Program-made: the position numbers and the translations under genes | Origin: Sphingomonas sp. Leaf10 | GTDB taxonomy: Bacteria; Pseudomonadota; Alphaproteobacteria; Sphingomonadales; Sphingomonadaceae | Assembly (NCBI RefSeq): GCF_001421245.1 | Contig: NZ_LMKE01000003.1 | Span: 6,252 to 55,773 of the forward strand | Length of the DNA stretch: 49,522 nt | Direction: 5' to 3' | In this document: positions 9,356 to 16,774 of the stretch, one piece after another | How positions within the stretch are numbered: the stretch's first letter is position 1 | Layout of the letters: each line of letters starts with the position of its first letter | The notes under the pieces: generated by a model | What the model was told of the DNA's origin: nothing | The model's database searches: none | The model's input: only the letters and a program-made list of their open reading frames with translations

Positions 9356-10228
9356 TTATCTGGCGGGGGCGCGCCGGACCGGCGGCATCGCGTTGCAGAT
9401 ATCCGCCCCGCCCGCCGGCACCTCGAAAAAGGGCGGCTCGCGATTCTCGCGCCCCTTCACCCATGCCACATAGCGGGCATTGTCGGCGGCCCGGACCTCG
9501 AAATGCGGACGCTCGGTCGCCGGGATGTCGCTCGCCAGCCGCACCGACACGATCGGCGTCGGCGTCTGATCGGGCGCGTAGAAGCCCATATTGCCGGTGC
9601 CGCGCGGCAAGGACGAGAGATATTCCATCCCCTCGACCACCCGCCCCACCAACGCGATATTGCGGTCGAGATGGCGCGGGCCATGGCCGATCACCGCATA
9701 GAGTTCGGCGCCGCTCCCCGTACTCGGCGCCATGTCGCGCCCGACTCCGACCATCGCATAGCAATGGGTCAGCCACGCCCCCTTGCCATTACTCGCCACC
9801 GGCCAGCCATCGGCGCTATGCCCGCTTTTCGTCGCATAGGGATCGCGACGCGTCATCTGCGTGACCGCGTCGTAGCGGCCGGTGAGATATTCGGCTGGCG
9901 GATTGGCAACGACACCCGCAGGCAACGGCTTCTTCTCAGTCACGTCGCCCCATTGCGCGACATAATTATCCTGCACCCGGTACACCGAAGTACCGTCCCA
10001 CCAATGCGCCCGCGCCAGTTTGCGCAGATTATCGACATGGACCGGCGCATAACGCGGCGCCAGCCGGATCACGACGCGCTTGTCCGCCGCCAGCGTCATC
10101 ACCAGCAGCTCGTCGTCAGGGATCATCCGCCAATCGCTGTCGATCGCATCAGCCGGCGTCGGCGGGGCAGCGGGAGTTGCGGGGGCGGCGGCCTGAAGCA
10201 GCGCCGCGATCAGCGTGACGAAATGCAT
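9356..10228 (-). CDS. Cyclophilin-type peptidylprolyl isomerase, probably periplasmic
   Basis: A 290-residue protein with a cyclophilin core that isomerises X-Pro bonds. Seen: IRLAPRYAPVHVDNLRKLARAHWWDGTSVYRVQDNYVAQWGD and, later, AMVGVGRDMAPSTGSGAELYAVIGHGPRHLDRNIALVGRV, the substrate cleft. The N-terminus MHFVTLIAALLQAAAPATPAAP is a likely signal peptide followed by an Ala/Pro linker. I chose ATG 10228 because the longer frame (to 10372) would run back through tRNA-Ser and lose the signal peptide. An extra C-terminal segment (about 60 residues) beyond the isomerase fold is of unknown role. Confidence 0.87.
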   Translation of the reverse strand: MHFVTLIAALLQAAAPATPAAPPTPADAIDSDWRMIPDDELLVMTLAADKRVVIRLAPRYAPVHVDNLRKLARAHWWDGTSVYRVQDNYVAQWGDVTEKKPLPAGVVANPPAEYLTGRYDAVTQMTRRDPYATKSGHSADGWPVASNGKGAWLTHCYAMVGVGRDMAPSTGSGAELYAVIGHGPRHLDRNIALVGRVVEGMEYLSSLPRGTGNMGFYAPDQTPTPIVSVRLASDIPATERPHFEVRAADNARYVAWVKGRENREPPFFEVPAGGADICNAMPPVRRAPAR

Positions 10229-10318
10229 GGCCCATCCTGCCACGCGCCCCCTCGCCCCCGCAACTCCCGCTTGCACGAAACCCCGCCGGGCCGTAGGGAA
10301 CCCACCTTCCGGCAATGC

Positions 10319-10409
10319 GGAGCGGTGGCCGAGTGGTCGAAGGCGCTCGCCTGGAAAGTGAGTATACGGCAAAACCGTATCGAGGGTTCGAATCCCTCCC
10401 GCTCCGCCA
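10319..10409 (+). tRNA. tRNA-Ser (anticodon GGA)
   Basis: The acceptor stem GGAGCGG pairs with CCGCTCC, followed by discriminator G and an encoded CCA (10407-10409). The anticodon stem ctcgc/gtgag encloses the loop CTGGAAA with anticodon GGA, decoding UCC/UCU. A long variable arm (tatacgg...ccgtat) and T-loop GGTTCGAATCC confirm a class II serine tRNA. It marks the left border of the accessory island, a typical attachment-site position, though no 3'-end duplicate was found by eye. Confidence 0.96.
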
Positions 10410-10737
10410 CTTACACTGCCTAAGTGTTTGTAAATGCAGCCAATTGTAGCGCGCCTTGGCCGCTAGACCCACACTTAGCCCCACAGTCGCACGCCGCCGG
10501 CCTGTCGCGCGTACGGTCAGACGTGCCCGGCAAGGGTAACACCCTTTTCTGGGGGTGGAATCCAGCTCTAATGCAATTATCCCATCGCCGGTCCGCGCAT
10601 ATTTTTTGAGCTTTTTGGCTTCGCCAAGGACTCGCTGTCTCACCAGTCGTATGCTCTGATGCGAGCGACCAATGGGCGGCTTTCTCTGAGGGTAGTCAGG
10701 CCGTGCCGCGCGTTAAACCTTACGGCAGGGAACTGGA
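10410..10737. other. Intergenic stretch at left island edge
   Basis: No gene is recognised in these 328 bases. Just after the tRNA there is a short inverted repeat, CACTTA-(7)-TAAGTG at 10408-10426, which could be a weak terminator. The AT content rises here compared with the left core, consistent with the start of foreign DNA. A promoter for the HNH gene must lie in the right half. Confidence 0.4.
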
Positions 10738-11475
10738 ATGGCTTTCGACTGGTCGATGATATTCGATAATTTCGGGATCAAAAAGGTCGGCTCTACTGAC
10801 AAGAGCAAAAGTGCTTACGTTCCCAATGAGGATCAGAAAGTCGCTTTGGCGGCCGCGGGGAAGGATCCCAGCTTACGCGCTACGTTCGCAATCGAAGTAC
10901 TTTTCGATGCTTCTAATACATCCCTTCTTTCGAGCTACTATAACTCTAAACGCAAGAAGCTTGGGCGCACGCCTGAAGCACGTATTGGCCGCGGCCTCGT
11001 TCACTGGGCGCAAGTGGGCGATGAAATTGTCATCGGCAACAAGGGCACGCGGGTCATTGCCTGCAAGGTAAGCGCATCCCCGTCGATTGCGTCAGAGGCA
11101 GGCCGGCAGCTCGCAAAGAACGGTAACAAAAAGAATATACTTGCTCGGGCGAAGCAGGCGACCGGCAAGCCCGCTCAAGCGCAGAGTAAGGTGACGGTGT
11201 TTGTCCGCAACCCTTACGTTGTCGCGGCCGCGCTGATCCGCGCGGACGGTTCGTGTGAGGTGCCGGCGTGCACACGGCGATTGTTCAAGCGCGATGATGG
11301 CTCGGTTTTCCTTGAGGTCCATCATATCGTCCCCCTCGCGGAGGGCGGAGAAGACACTCTGGCCAATGCGGCGGCGATCTGCCCTGCGTGTCATCGAGAG
11401 GCGCATCACGGCAGAAAACGAGCGAAGCTGCGCACGGCATTGGCGGCGGAAATTGCGGCAAAGCCTCTGCCTTGA
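10738..11475 (+). CDS. HNH endonuclease domain protein
   Basis: A 245-residue protein with a C-terminal HNH nuclease domain: CEVPACTRRLFKRDDGSVFLEVHHIVPLAEGG then DTLANAAAICPACHREAHHG. Two CxxC pairs bind a structural zinc, and HH..(N)..H residues form the metal-dependent DNA-cleaving site. The N-terminal 130 residues are unassigned and may bind DNA or sense a target. This HNH form is typical of restriction-like nucleases that cut modified or foreign DNA. It lies 29 bp before a putAbiC-like gene on the same strand, so the two probably form a defence operon. Base composition is lower in GC than the left core, a sign of transfer. Confidence 0.83.
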   Translation: MAFDWSMIFDNFGIKKVGSTDKSKSAYVPNEDQKVALAAAGKDPSLRATFAIEVLFDASNTSLLSSYYNSKRKKLGRTPEARIGRGLVHWAQVGDEIVIGNKGTRVIACKVSASPSIASEAGRQLAKNGNKKNILARAKQATGKPAQAQSKVTVFVRNPYVVAAALIRADGSCEVPACTRRLFKRDDGSVFLEVHHIVPLAEGGEDTLANAAAICPACHREAHHGRKRAKLRTALAAEIAAKPLP

Positions 11476-11504
11476 TGTCGAGCGACGGATTTCTAGGAGG
11501 GGGT

Positions 11505-12341
11505 ATGATGGAGCGTTGGGGAGTTCGAGTTGTAGCGGGGTCGGCCCTCGCATGGGTAGTAGTCGTGCTACTATCTGGTGGGGGCTTCAACCTCACAGGC
11601 GTTGAGTGGAGCTTTGAGCGCACTGGCCAGCTCGGTGACTCGTTCGGCGTTCTAAGCTCACTCATGGCCGGGGTGGCAGCCTATTTCGCTTACAACACCT
11701 ATCGATCAGCCATCGAAGAAGGGGTGAAGGTCGAGCGACGTGCTGCGGAAACCTCCTTCCTGAATCTCTTTGAACGTCGTTTCGATGTGCTCGCCCATGT
11801 CGGCTTTACGGAGCAGCGAGTGCTTGGGACTGACCTGACTGAAATAACGATAGCTGGCCAATCGGCAATCGAGACAATCGCAACAAGGATGCGGGGCGCG
11901 AGGGCTGAGCCAAGCAAGCAGCTTCGACAAATCTACAATGACTCGGTTCGGGGCGTATCCGGGGTGCCAAGCCTGTTAAGATTTACATACCATATAGTTG
12001 CACTGATCGATCGCCAATTCCCGCAAAAGGAGGGGGCCATTGTGGTCGACAAAGGCAGTCAAGCCTACCAGTATATCAGGCTCCTTCGTGCTCAGCTTTC
12101 AGATGCTGAGCTGCTACTCATCGCCCTGAACTGTGTAGTCGGCAAGGGGTACGGCAAATTTCGCCCCTTGGTTGAAAAGTACGCGCTTCTACATAATCTG
12201 CCCTACAAAGATCGTAGAGACTTCGGACTGAATGAATTCTTTGTAAAAACCGCGTTCGGTCTAGATAAGGAAGACCGGCAAGCATCGAATGACTCTCCCC
12301 CAAAAGAATGGCTGGAGGCGATGCGCCCCGGAAATCAGTAG
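11505..12341 (+). CDS. Putative phage abortive infection protein (putAbiC-like)
   Basis: A 278-residue protein with one or two N-terminal membrane helices (VVAGSALAWVVVVLLSGG and a second around GVLSSLMAGVAAYFAY) and a cytoplasmic helical part. The layout GQLGDSFGVLSSLMAG, then FLNLFERRFDVL, then QYIRLLRAQLSDAELLLIALNCVVGKGYGKFRPLVEKY matches the putAbiC family of predicted abortive-infection proteins. The strong SD AGGAGG at 11495-11500 supports ATG 11505 or the adjacent ATG 11508; upstream starts would overlap the HNH gene. Role inferred: membrane-linked effector that stops phage growth by harming the infected cell. The mechanism is unknown and there are no obvious catalytic motifs. Confidence 0.75.
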   Translation: MMERWGVRVVAGSALAWVVVVLLSGGGFNLTGVEWSFERTGQLGDSFGVLSSLMAGVAAYFAYNTYRSAIEEGVKVERRAAETSFLNLFERRFDVLAHVGFTEQRVLGTDLTEITIAGQSAIETIATRMRGARAEPSKQLRQIYNDSVRGVSGVPSLLRFTYHIVALIDRQFPQKEGAIVVDKGSQAYQYIRLLRAQLSDAELLLIALNCVVGKGYGKFRPLVEKYALLHNLPYKDRRDFGLNEFFVKTAFGLDKEDRQASNDSPPKEWLEAMRPGNQ

Positions 12342-12356
12342 CGCCGAAGTAATCAA

Positions 12357-13592
12357 TTAAAGATCAAGGAGACGAGTGTCTGCAATAAAGCTCTCGAGTG
12401 ATTGAAGATGGGGCTGGATGGATTTTGGAAACTTCTCGGTTAATCCTGTTGGTACAACCAGCCTGACGCCAGCGTGGGTCATTTCCCTGAACTGATTTTC
12501 CGACACGCCCTCCTGCAATGTCAGCAGATGCTTCACGGGTATGCGGTCGGCTTCATTGAGTATCTGCCGCCAGCGGTCCTTGCATGTGGTTTTGACTGCC
12601 AGCATCCTCAGTCGATCTGATGGAAAGCTGCCATCGCGGTAGGCGGTGACCGATGGGAACAGAAAATCGGGACGCTTGCCTGGCTCAGACTCTGGCTGAT
12701 GCGCGAAGTGAGTGCCTTCGATCAGGCGCTCTTCGATGAATATCGCCCGGGCATGCAGCTCCAGCGAGTGTCCAGAGCGAGCCTTCCGACGTTGAAGGAT
12801 TGTCTGAGCGCGAGCTATGAAATCGTCCACTGTGGCGAAGCCCGCTTTGATGTGCGGTAGCTCGATAGCCTGTTCGACGCTTCGGAAGATTTCATACTCG
12901 CATTCGCGACGGCGCATCAGGCGCCTGTCGGGATCAAGGCTGGAGTCCGGTCGAAGCTCAACAGCCTTCCGGATGATCTCCGCTCCGGTCGGGAACTTGC
13001 TACGCCATTGCGACGGGATTTCTGTGTCGCCTAGCCAGCAGCTCGCTCGCACTGGGGCCGCTTGCAAGAGGCCGAGTAATCCTTCCTGCGTCGGCGGCCA
13101 CAACAGCCATTTGCCCGGCTCCACCGGCCCGACGCGATCCTCGACAAGGTCCTCCTCCGTTTCATGGCGGCAGACCCAGACGTGGCACTGCGGGATTTCC
13201 GGCGGCTGGACACGGTCGAAGGCGAAGATGGTCAAAGCGCCAGTGCTGTCTGGATCAAGCAGCGCTGAGGCGTTTCCTCCGAAGTTGGTCAGGCGCGTCT
13301 CGTTACGCCCACCTTTCGGATTGCCGTGCAACTTGTTGTTGTACCAGATCGCCCTGACTTGCTGATGATCGGAGTGAGAGTCGACATAAAGATCAAACCA
13401 GACGTCGGGGTTCTTTACGGTCGGCTGGTTCAGGGTTGGAAGGAAGCCAAACAGGACCTCGCGCGGAATGTAGGGGCCAGCTTGATGGCTCTCGTTGGCC
13501 AGCGTGTCGTTGCCCGACAGGCGTTTGACGTACCAGATGAAGCCCGGCCCGCCGTATTCGTCCAGCCACTCGATCAAGTCACTCACCGGCAT
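12357..13592 (-). CDS. Type II restriction endonuclease, EcoRII-like
   Basis: A 411-residue enzyme. The N-terminal half (FIWYVKRLSGNDTLANESHQAGPYIPRE) matches the EcoRII effector/DNA-recognition domain; the C-terminal half (from about residue 262, RAQTILQRRKARSGHSLELH) is the EcoRII-C nuclease with PD-(D/E)xK-type residues D309 in KRPDFLFPS and K334 in AVKTTCKDRWRQ. EcoRII-type enzymes cut before CCWGG and need two sites. Specificity here is inferred from family and from the paired Dcm/Vsr genes. Start ATG 13592 gives MPVSDLIEWLDEYGG; the frame open to 13664 lies wholly inside vsr. It overlaps vsr by 14 bases, so expression is coupled. Confidence 0.9.
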   Translation of the reverse strand: MPVSDLIEWLDEYGGPGFIWYVKRLSGNDTLANESHQAGPYIPREVLFGFLPTLNQPTVKNPDVWFDLYVDSHSDHQQVRAIWYNNKLHGNPKGGRNETRLTNFGGNASALLDPDSTGALTIFAFDRVQPPEIPQCHVWVCRHETEEDLVEDRVGPVEPGKWLLWPPTQEGLLGLLQAAPVRASCWLGDTEIPSQWRSKFPTGAEIIRKAVELRPDSSLDPDRRLMRRRECEYEIFRSVEQAIELPHIKAGFATVDDFIARAQTILQRRKARSGHSLELHARAIFIEERLIEGTHFAHQPESEPGKRPDFLFPSVTAYRDGSFPSDRLRMLAVKTTCKDRWRQILNEADRIPVKHLLTLQEGVSENQFREMTHAGVRLVVPTGLTEKFPKSIQPHLQSLESFIADTRLLDL

Positions 13593-14049
13593 GGTCCGTC
13601 CCCCTGATCTCGCCTTCGCGCTGTTCGGAGCGAAGCCAGTCGGCCGCAAGAGGCATGACAGCATCAGCCCCGATCCGGCCGGGGCCTTTCATCGAGCATT
13701 CCCAGATTTTGAGCACGCGCCATTCCGCATGGTCAAGCGCGGCTTCCACCTCGACATCACGCTCTCGATTGCGTCCAATTTTCTGCCGCCAGAAATCTTG
13801 GCGAGTGCCGGGCCAGCGGAACAGCGAGCAATCGTGTCCGTGCCAGAAACATCCATGAATGAAGATGACCGCACGCCAGCGCGGCAGCACCATATCGGGC
13901 TTACCGGGCAAGCGGCGATCGTGAAGCACGAACCTGAATCCCAAGGCGTGCAGGCCACGGCGTACCACCAGCTCAGGCTTGGTGTTCTTCCCTTTTATAC
14001 CGGACATCATCCGGCTCCGGGTAGCCGGATCGACTACATCACCCGGCAA
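13579..14049 (-). CDS. vsr: Very short patch repair endonuclease
   Basis: A 156-residue Vsr mismatch endonuclease. It nicks next to the T of T:G mismatches that arise when 5-methylcytosine made by a Dcm-type methylase deaminates. Family signatures: TRSRMMSGIKGKNTKPEL, GKPDMVLPRWRAVIFIHGCFWHGHDC (catalytic Asp in KPD, zinc and metal ligands His/Cys), and WRQKIGRNRERD. Its start overlaps the end of the methylase gene and its end overlaps the restriction gene, so methylation, repair and cleavage are read from one transcript. Complete and normal length. Confidence 0.95.
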   Translation of the reverse strand: MPGDVVDPATRSRMMSGIKGKNTKPELVVRRGLHALGFRFVLHDRRLPGKPDMVLPRWRAVIFIHGCFWHGHDCSLFRWPGTRQDFWRQKIGRNRERDVEVEAALDHAEWRVLKIWECSMKGPGRIGADAVMPLAADWLRSEQREGEIRGTDHAGE

Positions 14050-15412
14050 GGGCCATGATCCGCTCCGGTTGCTCAGGCTCCGCGTCAGCGCCGTCGAGTA
14101 GCCACGGCAACATATGCGCGGCCACCGCCTTCACAACGGGCACGACAACAGCGTTGCCGAACTGACGGTAAGCTTGGGTATCGGAGACAGGGATGACAAA
14201 TTCGCGCGCGCCGGGTTCATCGAATCCCATCAGCCGCGCGCATTCCCGTGGAGTCAGACGACGGGGGTTCTTGCCCTTCTGCTCAACGAGGATTTCCGAT
14301 CCGTCCTTATAGTAGCGGGCCGATAGTGTGCGAGCGACATCGTTCGGCCCGACCAGCCCGAAACCGAAGCCATTGCCCGCCGCCTTGTGCTTCTCCGCAT
14401 AGCCTTGAAGATAGCGCCACAGATGATCGGTCAGCGTGTATTTGTCCGAAACAGATGCGATATTGCCGCGAGTGTACGGGGGGTCCAGTTCCTCGGTGCC
14501 ATCCTCAGGATGCAGGATCGTACCCAAACGTGGCCCAGCAAATAGATCGGGCAGTTCAAGATCGGCAAACGTGAAGTCGTTGGCATCGCGGAAGCCTACG
14601 ATAAAAATTCGCTCACGCTGCTGGGGCACGAACGCCTTGGAGTTGATAACCTTCCAGTGGACCTGATAACCCAGTTCCTGCGTCAACGTGCGGTGTATGA
14701 CCTCAAAGGTCCGGCCCTTATCGTGATTGACGAGATTTTTGACGTTCTCCAGCAGGAACGCGCGCGGCCGATGATGCTGAATGATCTTCGCTACATTGAA
14801 GAACAATGTGCCTTGGGTCTCGTCTGCGAAACCGTGCGGCCGGTTCAGCGCGTTCTTCTTCGACACGCCTGCGATTGAGAAGGGCTGACATGGGAAGCCT
14901 GCCAGCAGAAGGTCATGCGCCGGAATGCTTTCTACCGGCACCTGCGTAATATCTCCGGCTACCTCGTGCTGGCAGTCGTAGTTGGCGAGGTAAGTCTTCT
15001 GCGAGTAGCGGTCCCACTCACTGGTGAACACACATTCGCCCCACTCATCGAAACCACGCCTCAGTCCGCCAATACCTGCGAACAGGTCGATAAAGCGGAA
15101 CGCCTTGCCCTGCGGCTTGGCGGTGCGGCTGTCCCGGATCATCCCGTCCAATAGCTTGAGGGCTGCGCGACGCGGGGGAACATCGCCCTTTTCCCACCGA
15201 TAGACCGTTCGCCGGGAGAACCCTGATGTAGCAGCAAACGCCTCAACGCTGATGCCAGCGCTTGTACGAAGTCTGGAAAATTCGGAGTTGGTCGAACGCA
15301 AAACGGCACCTCTGGGAAGATTTGTGCCACAGTGGCCCGGTGATTCCCTAGAATCAAGAACAAACTGGGAATCTTCGTGAAGGTTTACGCGAGCCGAACT
15401 TTGGCCCGCCAA
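14039..15412 (-). CDS. dcm: DNA (cytosine-5) methyltransferase, Dcm/EcoRII type, with HTH N-terminus
   Basis: A 457-residue C5 methylase protecting host DNA from the neighbouring EcoRII-like nuclease. Motifs in order: I FIDLFAGIGGLRRGF, IV GFPCQPFS with the catalytic Cys, VI ENVKN, VIII QQRERIF, and X QFGNAVVVPV. Residues about 45-90 form a helix-turn-helix (FSRLRTSAGISVEAFAATSGFSRRTVYRWEKG), as in EcoRII/SsoII-type methylases that repress their own gene; autoregulation is therefore likely. The true start may lie downstream of 15412, since the first 40 residues look non-conserved. First gene of the restriction-modification-repair operon. Confidence 0.93.
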   Translation of the reverse strand: MAGQSSARVNLHEDSQFVLDSRESPGHCGTNLPRGAVLRSTNSEFSRLRTSAGISVEAFAATSGFSRRTVYRWEKGDVPPRRAALKLLDGMIRDSRTAKPQGKAFRFIDLFAGIGGLRRGFDEWGECVFTSEWDRYSQKTYLANYDCQHEVAGDITQVPVESIPAHDLLLAGFPCQPFSIAGVSKKNALNRPHGFADETQGTLFFNVAKIIQHHRPRAFLLENVKNLVNHDKGRTFEVIHRTLTQELGYQVHWKVINSKAFVPQQRERIFIVGFRDANDFTFADLELPDLFAGPRLGTILHPEDGTEELDPPYTRGNIASVSDKYTLTDHLWRYLQGYAEKHKAAGNGFGFGLVGPNDVARTLSARYYKDGSEILVEQKGKNPRRLTPRECARLMGFDEPGAREFVIPVSDTQAYRQFGNAVVVPVVKAVAAHMLPWLLDGADAEPEQPERIMALAG

Positions 15413-15509
15413 AAGCCGCTGAGACTCTTCAGGAGCGCTGATCGGCGACGGTCGGGCAAGTCGGGGCCGGTCGGGGCGTGATGCCGCTGTACGATCTTCC
15501 TAAACGGCC

Positions 15510-15821
15510 TCACGGCCATTCACCGTTCCAGCCCACTGCCGAAGGACCGTTGACCTCGAAATCGTCTGGCGCCCAGTTCCCGTCCCTGTCTTGGAAGCAC
15601 ATGGCGATAAGCCTGCCCTGTCGGTCAAGAGCGGTATCCCAAAGCCCCACGCTCTTATGCCCCGGCAAGCGCTCCTTGTGTCGTGGACTCAGAAGGTGGT
15701 CGGCTGTGCCAGAGGCCTTCTTGATATCGGCCTTAGTTGGCTTCGTCTTTAGTAGGAGCCGGCCCCCTCCCTTCAGCAAGAGCCAGTCGGACAGAACGGT
15801 GTTGCGCCCCATAGGCGTCAT
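15510..15821 (-). CDS. Hypothetical protein at a recombination junction
   Basis: A 103-residue frame with a plausible protein-like composition (LLLKTKPTKADIKKASGTADHLLSPRHKERLPGHKSVGLWDTALDRQGRLIAM) but no family I recognise. It begins almost exactly where similarity to TraG stops in the overlapping frame, so it may be the 3' piece of a gene whose start was lost in the rearrangement that joined the conjugation remnant to the R-M cluster. No RBS stands out. Could be non-coding. Confidence 0.35.
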   Translation of the reverse strand: MTPMGRNTVLSDWLLLKGGGRLLLKTKPTKADIKKASGTADHLLSPRHKERLPGHKSVGLWDTALDRQGRLIAMCFQDRDGNWAPDDFEVNGPSAVGWNGEWP

Positions 15822-16011
15822 AGAAGTACCACCACCAGAAGAAGAGCGGCGGATGGTAGACCGGCCGGCCGGCGACCTCGAACCACGGCGGGCCGAGCTG
15901 GGGCTGGAAGCCGAGGCGCCATGCCGTCCACTGCGTCGCCGTCCAGATGGTGGCGACTACGATCGCGAGAACGAGGGCAACCTGCCCCCAAAGTATCTGG
16001 CCTCCGCGCAT
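15733..16011 (-). pseudogene. traG: TraG/VirD4-type coupling protein, N-terminal fragment
   Basis: A 92-residue frame whose first 70 residues look like the membrane N-terminus of conjugal coupling protein TraG: ILWGQVALVLAIVVATIWTATQWTAW, GPPWFEVAGRPVYHP and FFWWWYFYDAYG. Full TraG is about 600-700 residues with Walker motifs that pump DNA into the secretion channel; here similarity ends after DAYGA and the frame closes about 20 residues later. It is therefore a truncated relic of a conjugative element, pointing the same way as the DUF2285 gene upstream, as in intact elements. Confidence 0.72.
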
Positions 16012-16119
16012 ACCGGCTCCGTCGAAAGGGAGCCGATCAGAGAATGCACCGATGCGTCACCGGCAACGGAAATCGCCGGCGAGCGTGCTGCCGGATACCA
16101 TAGCGAAAAAAAGGGACGG

Positions 16120-16419
16120 TCAGTGCGACCTGTTCTGCGCTTCGGTGACGGCACGTTCGAGCAGATGGCGGTATCCGGTATGTGTCATCCATCGCGCGCG
16201 GGCGAGATGGCTTTCCCAGCATGCGCGTGTGCGGCGCTCCTCTACGACAGGATCACGGTGCAGAACGATCGTCGCAACCTCGCGCCAATCGGCTCCGGCC
16301 GATTCCGCGTCGAGCAAGCGCATGTACGTCACGAAATGCCGCTCGTCGTAGATCGTGACCTTCGGCTCGCTGGGCGCCGAGTCGTCGACCTCTGGATCAA
16401 GCTCCGGCTTCGTCGTCAT
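16120..16419 (-). CDS. DUF2285 domain protein (DNA-binding, conjugative element)
   Basis: A 99-residue protein matching the C-terminal DUF2285 pattern: YDERHFVTYMRLLDAESAGADWREVATIVL then RRTRACWESHLARARWMTHTGYRHLLE, which reads as a homeodomain-like helix-turn-helix. Such proteins occur in alphaproteobacterial integrative conjugative elements near relaxase and TraG genes. ATG 16419 is preceded by GAAGGA about ten bases upstream. It is divergent from an XRE regulator; the symmetrical operator at 16451-16487 lies between them. Probably a surviving control gene of the decayed element. Confidence 0.72.
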   Translation of the reverse strand: MTTKPELDPEVDDSAPSEPKVTIYDERHFVTYMRLLDAESAGADWREVATIVLHRDPVVEERRTRACWESHLARARWMTHTGYRHLLERAVTEAQNRSH

Positions 16420-16450
16420 CGCATGGCAGTCCTTCAGACCTCCACCCATT

Positions 16451-16487
16451 CTAATCCTGAAATGGGATAATCCCAAGTCGGGATTAG
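16451..16487. promoter_or_regulatory. Nested symmetrical operator between DUF2285 and XRE genes
   Basis: A 37-bp site with exact two-tier symmetry about base 16469. Outer arms are CTAATCC (16451-16457) and GGATTAG (16481-16487), perfect reverse complements. The inner element is GGGATAATCCC (16464-16474), also symmetrical, with six-base spacers on both sides. It lies 32 bp upstream of DUF2285 on one strand and 36 bp upstream of the XRE gene on the other, as expected of a binding site controlling both promoters. Confidence 0.7.
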
Positions 16488-16522
16488 CGGACCGGCTCCC
16501 CTTGATCGGAGAGCCGGGTCGA

Positions 16523-16774
16523 ATGCAGAAGTCCTTGCGCACGCCTCGACAGATGCTGCTGCAATCGCTCCTCGTCGAAGCGCGCAAGAGTAAAGGCCTG
16601 ACTCAGGCGGAGCTGGCTGTCCTGTTGAATAAGCCGCAATCTTTCGTCGCCAAGTATGAAAATGGTGAACGTCGGATCGATGTCATTGAGCTTGTAGATA
16701 TCAGCGCTGCCTTGAAGATCGCAGCAAGCGATATTCTCGGCAAGATCAAGCCGGAGGTAGGATCGGAGCAGTAA
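16523..16774 (+). CDS. XRE-family helix-turn-helix regulator
   Basis: An 83-residue single-domain repressor. The HTH is clear: LLVEARKSKGLTQAELAVLLNKPQSFVAKYENGERRIDVIELVDISAAL, with recognition helix PQSFVAKYE. Similar small regulators control conjugative-element genes. ATG 16523 gives MQKSLRTPRQMLLQ; the upstream open frame crosses the operator and is unlikely to be coding. It probably binds the nested palindrome just upstream, repressing itself and the DUF2285 gene. Its last 29 bases overlap the 3' end of the convergent LysR gene. Confidence 0.85.
   Translation: MQKSLRTPRQMLLQSLLVEARKSKGLTQAELAVLLNKPQSFVAKYENGERRIDVIELVDISAALKIAASDILGKIKPEVGSEQ

Noticed and set aside
10229..10372. Longer N-terminus of the cyclophilin gene
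   Set aside because: It would run through tRNA-Ser(GGA) and hide a clear signal peptide that begins at 10228.
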